A stretch of 64,000 nt of DNA from Arthrobacter sp. V1I9 (GCF_030817075.1 NZ_JAUSYU010000001.1:3534001-3598000); one strand, 5' to 3'; shown: positions 1 through 10,450, counted from the stretch's first letter. Numbers and translations are program-made. Notes: generated by a model not told the origin, from the letters alone.

Positions 1-1090
1 CGTTACTGCCCGGCTGGCCTGCCGCGATTGATGCCATCCGGCCAAGGACTTCCGCGAGGTAGTTGTCCGATTCCTGCAGCATGTGGTCCACCTGCTCCGC
101 CACCGTGGCCGACTGCACTTCGGCCAGGACTGCCGGCTCCCCTGCAGCATCTTCCGCTGGCTCACCCGCCGGTTGCCCCGGCCGCGGGGAACGTTCGACG
201 GCGGCTGCGACGGTCAGTCCCGCGGCCGCGCCTGCCGTCCGCAACCGGGCCGCGAATTCCTCGGCCACTGTGATTGCGGAGTCCTTCGGGCGCGGGCCGG
301 TGGTGACGGCAGGATCGTAGCGGGCCGAGTTCAATGCCAGGGGAAACAGCGGCGCCACTTCCCCGGCAGCCACATCCCCCTCCTGCCATGCGGGGTTGAG
401 TGCCGGACCGGTAAACAGGGAGTCATCCACAAGGACCTGGATCCCGCCCGCAGTTCCCGCGGACTTCAGTGCCTCGACAGTCGCGGCAGCCAGGGTAGCC
501 AAGCCGGCACGTCCCATGACCTGGTCCGCCTTGGAGTCCCCCGACGTAAGGAGAACATCGCCGCCGCCCACCAACACGACCTGCCCGGCGGCGGAACCTG
601 CAACCACGGAGGTGGTAAAGCGGTGATCGGGGCCAAGGGAGCGCAGGGCAGCCACCGCGGTCAGCAGCTTCAGGTTGGAGGCCGGCACCCTGTTCTCGGA
701 ACCGCCGCGGTCAAAGAGAACCTGCCCGGTGAGCGCATCCTGCACCAGCCCCGTAAACGATCCGCCGCCGTCGGCCTTCAACAGAGGCTCCAACTTCGCT
801 GTCACGCTGGACGCCCGCGGGACGGCGGCTCTGTCATCCAGCGGGGCAAGTCCTTGCCCGGGCGCCAACGTGGTTGGAGCCTGCTGCCATGCCGGTACCG
901 GCGGAGGGGGCGCAGGGGGCTCGGGCCCCAGGAAACCCGGGGCCACCAGCAGGGATGCGGGGACCAGTAGGACCACCAGGAGGGCCGTCAGCAAAAACGC
1001 TGGCCAGGACCGCCGCAGGCCGGTGACGCCGGCGCGGACACGGTGGCGGACATGGTCCAGCCCAGGTTCCGGGGCAGTTGGTTTGGTCAT
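1..1090 (-). CDS. dacB: D-alanyl-D-alanine carboxypeptidase/endopeptidase (PBP4, peptidase S13), 3' part outside window
   Basis: Read directly on the minus strand from an ATG at 1090; about 363 codons are present and the frame stays open to base 1, so the C-terminus is missing. A short cytoplasmic N-terminus and one membrane segment (about residues 30-50) lead into a Pro-rich linker, then the penicillin-binding fold. The active-site SxxK motif is S138-N-L-K141 and the second motif SDN lies near residue 341. The KTG box would be beyond the window. The family trims peptidoglycan stem peptides outside the membrane. It is transcribed away from ppa, with 155 bp between the two starts. The S13 family call is secure; the gene symbol follows from the family. 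Confidence 0.9.
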   Translation of the reverse strand, partial: MTKPTAPEPGLDHVRHRVRAGVTGLRRSWPAFLLTALLVVLLVPASLLVAPGFLGPEPPAPPPPVPAWQQAPTTLAPGQGLAPLDDRAAVPRASSVTAKLEPLLKADGGGSFTGLVQDALTGQVLFDRGGSENRVPASNLKLLTAVAALRSLGPDHRFTTSVVAGSAAGQVVLVGGGDVLLTSGDSKADQVMGRAGLATLAAATVEALKSAGTAGGIQVLVDDSLFTGPALNPAWQEGDVAAGEVAPLFPLALNSARYDPAVTTGPRPKDSAITVAEEFAARLRTAGAAAGLTVAAAVERSPRPGQPAGEPAEDAAGEPAVLAEVQSATVAEQVDHMLQESDNYLAEVLGRMASIAAGQPGSN

Positions 1091-1245
1091 GCTGGTGCTG
1101 GTCCTCAAGTCCTGAAATATCCCCACAAGTTCCTGATTCCAGGGCCTCTCGCTATATCCTCAATAATAGTCGGCGGCACGGACACTCCTTTTTGGTGAGC
1201 CGTCAGGTGTGCCGCGAACCCCCTGCAATTGCCGAGGAGCATTCC

Positions 1246-1734
1246 ATGAAGCATGACGTGACCATCGAGATCCCCAAGGGATCACGCGTCAAGTACGAAG
1301 TTGACCACGAGACCGGCCGCGTCCGCCTGGACCGCGTCCTCTTCACCTCCATGCAGTACCCCACGCACTACGGGTTTTTCGAAAACACCTTGGGCGAGGA
1401 CGGCGACCCGCTGGACGCACTGGTGCTCCTGCAGGACTTCGACCTGCACCCGGGCGTTATTGTTGAGTCCCGCCCCATCGGCGTGTTCAACATGACCGAC
1501 GACGGCGGCGGAGACGCCAAGGTCCTGTGCGTCCCGGTCGACGCCCGTTTCGACCACATCCAGGAAGTCAGCGACGTCAGCGACTTCCTGATCAAGGAAA
1601 TCGAGCACTTCTTCACCCGCTACAAGGACCTGGAGCCGGGCAAGTGGGTCAAGGCCGAGGGTTGGGGCGACCGCGCCGCCGCCGAAGCCGAGCTGGAAGC
1701 CTCCATCAAGCGTTACGTCCCCACGGGCCACTGA
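1246..1734 (+). CDS. ppa: Inorganic pyrophosphatase
   Basis: A 162-residue family I soluble pyrophosphatase that hydrolyses PPi to two phosphates in the cytoplasm and drives biosynthetic reactions forward. The metal-binding DxDPxD signature is visible as DGDPLD about residue 60, preceded by the conserved EVDHETG and YPTHYGF segments. The length matches actinobacterial Ppa. The frame is open upstream, but the ATG at 1246 is the right start: it follows GAGGAG and begins the conserved [12 protein letters not shown] stretch. It stands alone, with a strong hairpin after the stop. Confidence 0.96.
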   Translation: MKHDVTIEIPKGSRVKYEVDHETGRVRLDRVLFTSMQYPTHYGFFENTLGEDGDPLDALVLLQDFDLHPGVIVESRPIGVFNMTDDGGGDAKVLCVPVDARFDHIQEVSDVSDFLIKEIEHFFTRYKDLEPGKWVKAEGWGDRAAAEAELEASIKRYVPTGH

Positions 1735-1774
1735 CCCCCGGGTGGCTGAGCGCATCTCAACCACTGAAGCAGTT

Positions 1775-1818
1775 CGACGGCGGGTGCCCGGTTCGCGAGA
1801 GCCGGGCACCCGCCGTCG
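1775..1818 (+). terminator. Hairpin downstream of ppa
   Basis: A perfect 17-bp stem (1775-1791 with 1802-1818) around a 10-nt loop lies about 40 bases after the ppa stop. There is no T-run, so it is a terminator-like hairpin of the kind common in high-GC actinobacteria rather than a textbook intrinsic terminator. Confidence 0.6.
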
Positions 1819-1861
1819 TCGTCTGTCAGGACCTCCCAGCCGGATATGAAACTCTTGGTGC

Positions 1862-3268
1862 GTGAACTCCGCACCAACTTTTACCCCGCCCTGCGGCCCC
1901 GTCACCGGATGGCGGGACGGCGATGTCGTCCGGGCCACCGGCATCCCTTACGCCACCGCCGGGCGTTTCCAAGCCCCCAGCCCTGCGCCGGACAGGACTG
2001 AGCCGTTTGCCGCAACCTCCCTGGCTCCCGCCTGTCCCCAGGGGCCGGTGCCGTTCCTCGACGACGTTTTGGGCACCCGCTACGGTGAACTTCCAGGCAG
2101 CGAGGACTGCCAGAACCTCTCCGTCACGATGCCGGCGGACCTCGCCATGAACGAACGCCTGCCCGTGATGGTTTGGATCCACGGCGGTTCCTACACCACG
2201 GGTTCCGGCGACCTCGCCATCTTCGACCCCGCGGTACTGGTGGCCGAGAACCGCGTGGTGGTGGTTTCCGTGACCTACCGGCTGGGGCTGTTCGGCTTCC
2301 TGGCCACTCGCTCGGGCCGCCCAGGCAACCTTGGCCTGCTGGACCAGCTCGAGGCGTTCCGCTGGGTACAGCGGAACATTGCCGCGTTCGGCGGCGATCC
2401 CGGCCGGGTGACCGCCTTCGGCCAGTCCGCCGGCGGCGACGCCATCGCCCATCTCATGGCCACTCCGGAAGCACCGTCGCTGTTCCAGCGGGCCATTATC
2501 CAGAGCGCACCTTTGGGCATCTCGCGCGGGCGCGCCAAAATGAACCACGCAATGGGCATCGCTGCCGAAGCGGTCTCCGAGGAAACTCCCGCGATGGAAG
2601 TGGTGGAACGCGAGGACCACGTGGCGCAGGTGGCCCGGAAATTCGGAATGCTCGCCGCCATGCCTTTCGGGACCCAATACGGGCACGAGCCGCTGCCGGA
2701 AGAACAGGATACTGAACCCGCATGGAATCGTTCCGCCCCCGGCATTGAAGTGCTGATCGGACATACGTCGGAGGAGGCTCGGCTGTTCCTGCCGCGCAGC
2801 CCGTACCTCAGCCGGCTTGCCCGGATTCCCCTGGCAGGAACCGCCGCCATCCGCACCATCGACTGGGTGGTGACCGAAACCGTCTACGGCAGGGCTGCCC
2901 GTAAATTCGCCCGGCGGCATGCCCAAGCAGGCGGAAGGGCCCATAGCTACGTCCTGCACTGGCACGCGCCCGGCAACATCTTCGGTGCCGCCCACACCAT
3001 CGACCTGCCACTCCTTTTTGGCAACCGGAGCACGTGGGACGGCGTGGGTCTGATTGCAGGAGCCAGCTGGGAGGACGTGAACGCGGTGGGGCGGGAACTG
3101 CGGAGCCTATGGGCCGCCTTTGCGCGGGGTGACGACCTTAGCGGACAGGACGGGATCCCGGGTGCCCTGAAGCTCACATCAGAGCAACTTCGGCCGCGTC
3201 AGCGGCCCCGTTTACTGGCGACCGTGTTGCGGATGGCTTCCACCAGGATGTCCTGGCGCTGGAAGTAG
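1862..3268 (+). CDS. Carboxylesterase type B family protein
   Basis: A 468-residue alpha/beta-hydrolase of the carboxylesterase/para-nitrobenzyl esterase family; the natural ester substrate is unknown. The oxyanion-hole HGGSY motif is near residue 107, the nucleophile elbow GQSAGG puts the catalytic Ser at 189, and a likely catalytic His lies in the AHTIDLPLLFG segment near the C-terminus. No signal peptide is seen. The start is GTG at 1862; an ATG at 1846 is out of frame. The last 70 bases overlap the convergent hydrolase gene, so the final 20 or so residues, which are not family-like, may be read-through of a lost stop. Confidence 0.87.
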   Translation: MNSAPTFTPPCGPVTGWRDGDVVRATGIPYATAGRFQAPSPAPDRTEPFAATSLAPACPQGPVPFLDDVLGTRYGELPGSEDCQNLSVTMPADLAMNERLPVMVWIHGGSYTTGSGDLAIFDPAVLVAENRVVVVSVTYRLGLFGFLATRSGRPGNLGLLDQLEAFRWVQRNIAAFGGDPGRVTAFGQSAGGDAIAHLMATPEAPSLFQRAIIQSAPLGISRGRAKMNHAMGIAAEAVSEETPAMEVVEREDHVAQVARKFGMLAAMPFGTQYGHEPLPEEQDTEPAWNRSAPGIEVLIGHTSEEARLFLPRSPYLSRLARIPLAGTAAIRTIDWVVTETVYGRAARKFARRHAQAGGRAHSYVLHWHAPGNIFGAAHTIDLPLLFGNRSTWDGVGLIAGASWEDVNAVGRELRSLWAAFARGDDLSGQDGIPGALKLTSEQLRPRQRPRLLATVLRMASTRMSWRWK

Positions 3269-4037
3269 GCGTTGTGCCCGGCGTCTTCCACCACCAGGAG
3301 GTGGGCTCCGGGGACCGTGGCGGCAACGTGTTCAGCCCCGCGGCGGATGCGTGGCCTTTCCTGGTCCCCGATCAAAACCGTCAGCGGGCTGGTTACTGAC
3401 TCCAGTCCCTTCTGGAACCAGTCGACGTCCTGCGGCTCGGCGCTCAGGAATTCTCCTTGGCTTTGCTCGAGGCTGCGCGGGTAGCGGGCGGCTTCGATGG
3501 CAGTGGCGGTTGAACGGATCCGGATGTAGCGGGCGTAGTCGCGCGGGTTCTCCGCGATCCAGCGGTCAGTGAACGAGTTTCCGACGCCCAACCAGATCCG
3601 TTCGTCGGAGTCGAGGGAGCTGAACACCTCAAACTTCTCCGGCTGCCCAGGCTGGCCGGGAGGCGGCACCACCAGCGGCCAGCCCATGCCGCACACCACC
3701 AGGGCGGCGGCACCGCCGGGATGCCGGACGGCCCAGCGAAGCGCAGTCATGCCGCCCATGGACTGCCCCACAATCACCGGGTTCTCCAGGCCGAGGGAGT
3801 TGAGAAAGTGCTCCAGCTCTGCAGCCCGGTCAACCAACGGTCCGTTTCGCGGCGAGTTGGAGGACCAGCCGTGATCGTAGGTGTCGTACGTCAGTACCCG
3901 GAAGTCCTGCTCCAGCTCAGCGGCGATTGGTTCCCAGCAGCCGACGCCGATGCGTGGCCGTGCAGCAACACCACCGGCCGACCGCGGCCGGAGTCCGTGT
4001 AGTGGATGTCGTTGCCGAGCACATCAAGCCATGGCAT
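3199..4037 (-). pseudogene. Alpha/beta hydrolase, frameshifted near its N-terminus
   Basis: The gene begins with ATG at 4037 (MPWLDVLGNDIHYTDSG), runs through the oxyanion motif VVLLHGHA and then reaches a stop in that frame. The rest of the protein (VGCWEPIAAELEQ, then nucleophile elbow GQSMGG, then AGHN with the catalytic His) continues in another frame to 3199. Restoring one base between about 3951 and 3953 joins both parts into a normal hydrolase of about 280 residues. It starts 3 bases after the phosphoketolase stop, so the two were co-transcribed. It is either a real 1-bp deletion or a sequencing error; the 212-residue downstream piece lacks the oxyanion strand and is unlikely to work alone. 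Confidence 0.8.
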
Positions 4038-4040
4038 GGG

Positions 4041-6423
4041 TCAGCCGCCCAGCTTCCAGTTCCGGATCTCTTCCGGATCCTCTCCGTGGGTGCGGGTGTG
4101 CTCGCGGGCGCGGATCCTGCTGTCCTGAAGTTCCTGCCGCAGCATCGAGTGCTTCTCCGCCAGGCCCGGCACGCGGTCGATGGCGTCGATGGCCAGCTGG
4201 AATCTGTCGATGCCGTTCAGCATGGCCATGTCGAAGGGCGTGGTGGTGGTGCCCTCTTCCTTGTAGCCGCGCACGTGCAGGCCCTCCTGGTTGCTGCGGC
4301 GGTAGGCCAGCCGGTGAATGAGCGCGGGGTAGCCGTGGTACGCGAAAATTATGGGCTTGTCCGCGGTGAAGATACCGTCAAAGTCACGGGTCGGAAGCCC
4401 GTGCGGGTGCTCCCCCTCGTCCTGCAGCCGCATCAGGTCAACCACGTTCACCACGCGGACCTTCAGCCCCGGCGCGCCTGCCTTGAGCAGCTCGGCTGCG
4501 GCCACCGTCTCCACCGTGGGCACGTCGCCGGCGCAGGCCAGGACGACGTCGGGCTCCTCCCCGGGGACTTCGGACCCCGCGAACTCCCAGATGCCCAGCC
4601 CGCGCTGGCAGTGGGTGGCGGCGTCAGCGGGCCCGAGCCATGTGGGGGACGGTTGCTTCCCGCTGACCACAATGTTCACGTAGTCCGTTGACGCGAGGCA
4701 GTGCTCCATCACGGACAGCAGTGTGTTCGTATCCGGCGGCAGGTACACCCGGATGACCTCGGCCTTCTTGTTCACCGCGTGATCGATGAACCCCGGGTCC
4801 TGGTGTGAAAAACCGTTGTGGTCCTGCTGCCACACATGCGAGGACAGCAAGTAGTTCAGCGAGGCCACGGGCTGGCGCCATGGCAGCTTGCGGTGCACCT
4901 TCAGCCACTTGGCATGCTGGTTGAACATCGAGTCAACGATGTGAATGAAGGCCTCGTAGCAGCTGAAGACACCGTGCCTGCCGGTCAGGAGGTAGCCCTC
5001 GAGCCAGCCCTGGCACAGGTGTTCGCTCAGCACCTCCATCACCCTGCCGGAACGCGCAAGGTGCTCATCGACGTCGTCAATCCGGTACTGCCACACCTTG
5101 TCCGTGACCTCGTAGACGTTCTGGAGCCGGTTCGACGCCGTCTCGTCCGGGCCAAACAGCCGGAACGTTTCCATGTTCAGCCCAATGACGTCCCGCATCC
5201 AGGAGCCAAGCGTGATCATGGGGCTGACCCGCTCGGTCCCTGCGCGGGCGACCTCGACGGCGTGGTCCCGGTAGTCGGGCAGCTTCAGCGCGCGCCGCAG
5301 CAGGCCGCCGTTGGCATGCGGCGTGGCGCTCATCCGGAAATCACCCGTGGGCGCACCCTCAGCAACGTCGGGCCGGAGCCGGCCGTCGCCGTCGAACAGT
5401 TCTTCCGGGCGGTAGGACTGCAGCCACTCCTCGAGCAGCCGCAGGTGGTCTTCGTTGGTGTGGACCTCGGACAGCGGCACCTGGTGGCTGCGCCGTCCCC
5501 TCAACCTGCAGCCCGTCCACCTCGCGGGGTCCTGTCCAGCCCTTTGGCGAGCGCAGCACGATCATCGGCCATCGGGGCGCTTCGTTCGCATCCTCGTCCG
5601 ACCCGGCCGGGGGCGTCCGCCGGGAATCCTGGATGGCGCGGATGCCCGCCATGCAGTTTTCCAGCGCCTCGGCGAAGTCCCGGTGCGCCTGCTCGGTGCT
5701 GTCCGGGTCCTTCACGGTGACGAAGTAGGGCTCGTGGCCGTAACCGCGCAGGAGTTGTTCCAGCTGCGCTTCGGGCATCCGCGCCAGGATGGTGGGGTTG
5801 GCGATCTTGTACCCGTTCAGGTGCAGGATGGGCAGCACCGCGCCGTCCGTGGCCGGGTCCAGGAAGTTGTGGGAGTGCCAACTGGCAGCCAGCGGACCCG
5901 TCTCGGCCTCGCCGTCACCAATCACGACCGCCGTCACCAGCTGGGGATTGTCCAGCACCGAGCCATAGGCGTGGGCGAGGGAATACCCCAGTTCGCCACC
6001 CTCGCTGATGGAGCCGGGGCTCTCTGGAGCGGCGTGACTGGGAATGCCGCCCGGGTAGGAAAACTGGCGGAACAACTCCGCCATGCCGTCGGCGTCGTTG
6101 CCCACATGCCCATAGATTTCGGAATAAGTCCCTTCCAGCCAGGCGTTGGCGACGACGGCGGGCCCACCATGCCCGGGCCCTGCCACAAAGAGCATCTCGG
6201 CGGAGTCGCGGCGGATGACGCGGTTCAGGTGGGCGTAGACGAAGTTCAGCCCGGGTGTGGTGCCCCAGTGGCCCAGCAGGCGCGACTTGGTGTTTTCTGC
6301 CTTCAGTGGTTCGCGCAGCAGCGGGTTGGAGCGGAGATAGATCTGGCCCACTGAAAGGTAGTTGGCGGCGCGCCACCAGCGGTCCACAAGTTCGAGTTCG
6401 TCCTGCCCCATGCTGCCGGCCAT
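4041..6423 (-). pseudogene. xfp: Phosphoketolase (xylulose-5-P/fructose-6-P), frameshifted
   Basis: Phosphoketolase is a TPP enzyme that splits xylulose-5-P or fructose-6-P with phosphate into acetyl-P and an aldose phosphate. The N-terminal part from ATG 6423 (GAGGA ribosome site) shows [22 protein letters not shown], the GPGHGG motif and the TPP-binding GDGEAETGP. It stops matching the family after EVDGLQVEG at about 5496. The remainder ([10 protein letters not shown] through [17 protein letters not shown]) is in another frame and ends at 4041. A 2-bp loss (or 1-bp gain) at 5493-5496 explains the break, since the family usually has a W/F-R-S-H-Q sequence there. The reconstructed length of about 794 residues is normal. 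The next gene in the operon is also frameshifted. Confidence 0.85.
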
Positions 6424-6541
6424 AACCATCCTCACGTAACGTTTGCCGCCAAGGCGGCCGTCGGTCCATCGCATCAGATGGTTCCGGGCGAGGCAACCCC
6501 GCTTGCCTGCACTCTGCTACCAGCGGGTAGTCTTTGGTTCA

Positions 6542-7141
6542 GTGTTCACGCTGACTATCAACCAAACGGACAGCCGGCGCGATGGTGACCGGGTGCCGCA
6601 GTTGCTCAAAGACCTGCGGCATATTCCTGCGCGCCTGGACTTTGACCGGTCGGTGGAGGACGAGGTCCAGGGCATCGTGGACTGTCCGCACCAGGCCGTG
6701 GAGGCTGCGCTGATCGCACTGCGCTGCGGTTCCTGGTACGTGGGGATCGGCGTTGGGCCCGTCAACGAGCCGTTGCCCAACCAGATAAAGGACGCCTCCG
6801 GCCACGGGCTGGTGTATGCCCGGCGTGCTGTTGACCGGCTGCGGAACAGCAAAGAGCGGATTCCGGTGGCAGTGGAGGGGCCCTTGGCCGATGTCGCCCA
6901 CGACGCTGAGGCCGTGCTTCGGCTCCTGGGACATATCGTCCGTGACCGTTCCGACGCCGAGTGGCGGGTCCTTGACCTCCTGACCCCCGGCGTCCGCGGC
7001 CAGCAGAAGGCCGTGGCCCAGGAACTGGGCATCACCACACAGGCAGTCAGCAAGGCCGTGGCGCGCTCGCAATGGAACGAGGAGCATGCGGCGCGGCCCG
7101 CTGCGGCCAGGCTCCTGGCGCTGATCCTTGAGGTGCGCTAG
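6542..7141 (+). CDS. SatD-like protein with C-terminal helix-turn-helix
   Basis: A 199-residue protein that I match, from memory of the family, to SatD-like proteins. The N-terminal part (TINQTDSRRDGDRVPQLL, then DFDRSVEDEVQGI) resembles the SatD core. The C-terminus (about residues 150-180, QKAVAQELGITTQAVSKAV) is a clear helix-turn-helix. It is likely a DNA-binding regulator, but the target is unknown. The GTG at 6542 is preferred because upstream codons in the same frame have no family character. It diverges from phosphoketolase with 118 bp between starts, so it could regulate that gene (inference). Confidence 0.7.
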   Translation: MFTLTINQTDSRRDGDRVPQLLKDLRHIPARLDFDRSVEDEVQGIVDCPHQAVEAALIALRCGSWYVGIGVGPVNEPLPNQIKDASGHGLVYARRAVDRLRNSKERIPVAVEGPLADVAHDAEAVLRLLGHIVRDRSDAEWRVLDLLTPGVRGQQKAVAQELGITTQAVSKAVARSQWNEEHAARPAAARLLALILEVR

Positions 7142-7294
7142 CGGCTTTAACTGGCCTGCAGGGTCCTGCGAAAAATCATGCTGAGGACGCCTGCACCCAG
7201 GAGTTCGCACGCAAGCCCGGTTTGCATCGCCGTGCTCGAAGCCAAGTAGGTTTACAAGTGCAAACATCCCGCGAACCGAATTGAGGCCTGCCTT

Positions 7295-8218
7295 TTGGAA
7301 GGTGTATTACAGGGCTTTTTTGTTGTGGGCGTGGTGCTGTTTGCTGGCTACCTCCTGGCCCGCTACGACGTGCTGGGGCCGCAGGGAACCAAAGTTCTTT
7401 CGGCCCTCTCATTCACGGTGGGCCTCCCGAGCCTGATGTTTTCCATGATCGCCACCCGGCATGTCTCCGAGGTCCTGAGCGCCACCGGCCTCATTTCGGT
7501 GATCACCGCCGTCGCCTGCATGATGATCTTCGTGGCCGTGGGGGCGCTCCGCCGGTGGGGCACCCGGCGAACCGTCATCGGGGCGCTGACCACGGGGATA
7601 GTGAACTCCACTAATTTGGGCGTGCCGCTCTCCGTCTACGTATTTGGCAGCGCCACTTACGTCACCCCCATCATGCTCTTCCAGCTGGCCCTGCTGACAC
7701 CGGTTGCCCTCACCATCCTGGATCTGGCAGACCCCAAGGGACACAAGCTGTCGGTCCTGAAAGTCGTCAGCACGCCCTTTCGCAACCCCGTCACCGTCGC
7801 CGCCATTCTGGGCATCCTGCTGAGCGCACTCGAGGTGGAAGTACCGGACCTGGTGCTCGCGCCCATATCCCTGGCCGCCCAGATGACCGTCCCGCTCATG
7901 CTGATCATTTTTGGCATGTCCCTGCACGGCATCAGCCTGCGCGGAGGCACTGGCGACGCGGCCCCTACCACCGTCGCCGTGGTACTGAAATCAGCGGTCC
8001 AGCCGGCATTTGCCTGGGTTTTGGCAGCCTACGTCTTTCACCTGGACCAATTCAGCATGTTCGTGGTCACTGCCTGCGCAATCCTGCCAACGGGACAGAA
8101 CGTCGTCCTGTACAGCATCCGCTACGGCGTGGGCCAGGCGCTGGCACAGTCCACCGCGGTCATCACCACCGTACTGTCAGTCCCGCTGCTGCTCGGAGCC
8201 GCACTGCTGTTCGGGTGA
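7295..8218 (+). CDS. AEC (auxin efflux carrier) family transporter
   Basis: A 307-residue integral membrane protein made almost wholly of hydrophobic segments, about ten in number, with the AEC-family halves recognisable (VVLFAGYLLARYDVLG at the start, CAILPTGQNVVLYSIRYG near the end). Family members export small organic acids or take up malate-like substrates; the substrate here is unknown. The only plausible start is the TTG at 7295. It is monocistronic and convergent with the phosphatase gene, with 31 bp between stops. Confidence 0.88.
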   Translation: MEGVLQGFFVVGVVLFAGYLLARYDVLGPQGTKVLSALSFTVGLPSLMFSMIATRHVSEVLSATGLISVITAVACMMIFVAVGALRRWGTRRTVIGALTTGIVNSTNLGVPLSVYVFGSATYVTPIMLFQLALLTPVALTILDLADPKGHKLSVLKVVSTPFRNPVTVAAILGILLSALEVEVPDLVLAPISLAAQMTVPLMLIIFGMSLHGISLRGGTGDAAPTTVAVVLKSAVQPAFAWVLAAYVFHLDQFSMFVVTACAILPTGQNVVLYSIRYGVGQALAQSTAVITTVLSVPLLLGAALLFG

Positions 8219-8249
8219 CGCTGGGCGGCCCCACACTAAGTGGCTTTGG

Positions 8250-8834
8250 TCAGCCCTGGCTGGCTGCCATCACCGGCTGGCCGTTGAAGTATTCGAGCTG
8301 CCAGCCGTCGATCGCGTGGTGGTGCGCGAGGTTCAGTACCGCGTTGTCGATGCTCGCCAGTGTGCTGCCGACGGCGCGGCTAAGGGTCACGCGGAGCAGG
8401 GTCCCGTGGGCGACGACGAGAAGCCGTCGTCCCCGGAACTCCTCGGCCAGTGCCTCCAGGGCTGCCAGTCCCCGGTCTGCTGCCTCGTCCTCGCTTTCGG
8501 CGCCGCGGAAACCGCCGGGAATACGCATGGCGTCCAGTTCCGGCCCGGCCTGCATGCCCTCGGCGGGCCCGAAGCTGCGCTCGACTAGTTCAGGAACGCG
8601 ACGGACGTCGCTCAGCCCGAGTCCTGCGGCAATCACATCGGCAGTCTCGGCGGCGCGGCTCAGCGGCGAGGACACAATGGCGTCCCATTCGTAGGCGGAC
8701 AAAACGGCGACGGCGTCACGTGCCTGGGCCCGGCCGACGTCGTTCAACGGAATGTCCGTGGATCCCTGCAGCCGGCGCTGCGCATTCCAGTCAGTCTGGC
8801 CATGGCGGATGAGGGCGAACGTCGTAAGGGTCAT
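8250..8834 (-). CDS. Histidine phosphatase family protein
   Basis: A 194-residue phosphoglycerate-mutase-like phosphatase. The catalytic RHG motif is in LIRHGQTDWN at the N-terminus, followed by the usual LQGSTDIPLNDVGRAQA stretch, IVSSPLSRAAETA and the second catalytic His in VVAHGTLLR. The substrate cannot be assigned (phosphosugar, phosphonucleotide or sugar-phosphate cofactor precursors are all possible). The ATG at 8834 follows GGAAAG; an in-frame ATG at 8843 lacks a ribosome site. Confidence 0.9.
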   Translation of the reverse strand: MTLTTFALIRHGQTDWNAQRRLQGSTDIPLNDVGRAQARDAVAVLSAYEWDAIVSSPLSRAAETADVIAAGLGLSDVRRVPELVERSFGPAEGMQAGPELDAMRIPGGFRGAESEDEAADRGLAALEALAEEFRGRRLLVVAHGTLLRVTLSRAVGSTLASIDNAVLNLAHHHAIDGWQLEYFNGQPVMAASQG

Positions 8835-8902
8835 GCTTTCCATTCTGCCCGACGGCGGGCGTCCCCCTGACGCAGGGCTCGGGCGGGCTGTCTGCAGGGA
8901 GA

Positions 8903-9289
8903 TCAGTTGACGGCGAGAACCAGGTAGGCGATGGCAAGTAAAAGCGCCACCGGCGTCATAACGGTGCGCTCCGGTTTGCTCCGCGAGATGGCGTTCATCA
9001 GCACACCCAGCACGAAATAGCCTGTCAGGACCCAGGCGATGACGGACGTGACAGTCTCATCACCGAGGGGCGGCACCATGTTTGCCTTGGCGAGCGCGGC
9101 ATATCCGAAGGCCGCGTACAGGACGATGGACACTGCGCTTCCCACCCGCAACCCGTGGGGAAGGACGTTGTGCTGTCCGCCCCAGGCGAACCTGCCAAGC
9201 GGGGCACCGGCCAGCAGTGCGGCCTGGAAAACGGCCAGGCCGGCCAGTACCGCACAGGCGGTCAAGGCCGCAGTCTGAACCAGGAGCAC
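8903..9289 (-). CDS. Small integral membrane protein of unknown function
   Basis: A 128-residue protein with four predicted membrane segments (about residues 7-28, 50-68, 82-100 and 110-127) and short charged loops such as RSKPERT. I do not recognise a functional motif. The start is a GTG 17 bases after the stop of the upstream HAD hydrolase, so the two are probably co-transcribed. Confidence 0.72.
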   Translation of the reverse strand: MLLVQTAALTACAVLAGLAVFQAALLAGAPLGRFAWGGQHNVLPHGLRVGSAVSIVLYAAFGYAALAKANMVPPLGDETVTSVIAWVLTGYFVLGVLMNAISRSKPERTVMTPVALLLAIAYLVLAVN

Positions 9290-9306
9290 CGCAAGCCCCC
9301 GGCAGC

Positions 9307-10167
9307 TTAGAGGAGGCTGCGCAGCACGTGGGCGGCGCCGTCGTCGAACACTGAGTGGGTGACCTCGTCCGCGGCGGCGATCACTTCCTCGGGAGCCTGG
9401 CCCATGGCCACGCCCCGTCCGGCCCAGCTGAGCATCTCGATATCATTCCGGCCGTCACCGACGGCCACTGTGAGGTGCGGCTCGATGCCGAGCCGGCCGC
9501 GCAGGTTTTCCAGCGCGCTGGCCTTGGTCACTCCGGCAGCGGCGATGTCCAGCCAGGCGGTCCAGCCCACCGAGTACGTGACCCCGGCAAGGCCGATGTG
9601 CTCGATTGCCTCCGTAAACTCTTCGGGCGTGTTGTCGGTGCTGAAGACCACCACACGCACGGCAGTGGCCTCGAGCATGGTCTGGAAGTCCACGCCGACG
9701 GCCTCGACGCCGAAGCTGGGGTCCTGGAAGCGTTCGGTCGAAAGGAAGTTACCGTCCTCGTCCTCCAGCGCGTACTTGGCGGACGGAAGCCGTTCACGGA
9801 GTGCACGGAGGGCAGGAGCCGGGTCGAAGGTGGCCTTGTGGATGACCTCGTAGCCGGATTCAAGCTCCGGGTGGAGCCGCAAAGTCACACCGCCGTTGCA
9901 GCAGACCGCGTAGCCGCGCTCGATGCCGATGTTCTCGATGATGGGCAGCATGGCGTTGAGGGAGCGGCCGGTGGCAATCATGACCTCGTGCCCGGCGGCT
10001 ACTACTGCCTGTGCCGCTTCGCGGACGGCCGCCGACATGTGCCCGTCGTGGTCCACCAGGGTGCCGTCCACGTCCAGGGCAACCATCAGCTTATGGTCTG
10101 TGTTGTTGTTTTCGTTCTCTCGCCGGTCATCGTTGCCGGCGACTGAGGTTTCAGTCAGGGTTGTCAT
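9307..10167 (-). CDS. Cof-type HAD family hydrolase
   Basis: A HAD-superfamily phosphatase of the Cof/YidA type (cap class II). Motif I is LDVDGTLV, motif II is the ATGRS segment, and motif IV is VAVGDGRNDIEMLSWAG near the C-terminus. Substrates of this family are small phosphorylated sugars or cofactors. The start at 10167 gives 286 residues with a disordered N-terminal tail rich in Asn/Asp; an ATG at 10086, right before the catalytic core, is an alternative. Confidence 0.88.
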   Translation of the reverse strand: MTTLTETSVAGNDDRRENENNNTDHKLMVALDVDGTLVDHDGHMSAAVREAAQAVVAAGHEVMIATGRSLNAMLPIIENIGIERGYAVCCNGGVTLRLHPELESGYEVIHKATFDPAPALRALRERLPSAKYALEDEDGNFLSTERFQDPSFGVEAVGVDFQTMLEATAVRVVVFSTDNTPEEFTEAIEHIGLAGVTYSVGWTAWLDIAAAGVTKASALENLRGRLGIEPHLTVAVGDGRNDIEMLSWAGRGVAMGQAPEEVIAAADEVTHSVFDDGAAHVLRSLL

Positions 10168-10450
10168 CCATCAAGTAGAGCAGACGCCTCCAAAAACCTG
10201 CTAGGACGCGCACCACAGTGTTATTGAACAGTTGGTAAATACCCACAGGGTGTGCCCGGTGTCAGTGTTCACCCCCGCTTCCCGATCCCCGGATCCTAAC
10301 CTAGTTCGCGGATTACACCCGCCCATGGACAAAGCACCGCCGCACTCGGTGGTGCAAGGACCGTTTCACGGTGTGATTGATGATGTGCAGTTGTCCACAT
10401 AGAGCAGCATCGAGCTACCTGCTCCGCCAGCGTGCAGCGACCCTGAGGGC
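10168..10450. other. Intergenic region with no recognised gene
   Basis: 283 bases between the HAD gene and the interrupted DUF559-type gene. No convincing small ORF, tRNA or hairpin was found. Promoters of the two divergent genes should lie here, but none was distinct enough to place. Confidence 0.5.

Noticed and set aside
83..970. 295-codon open frame on the plus strand
   Set aside because: It is antisense to dacB, whose SxxK and SDN motifs and membrane segment are clear on the minus strand. High GC keeps the opposite frame open.
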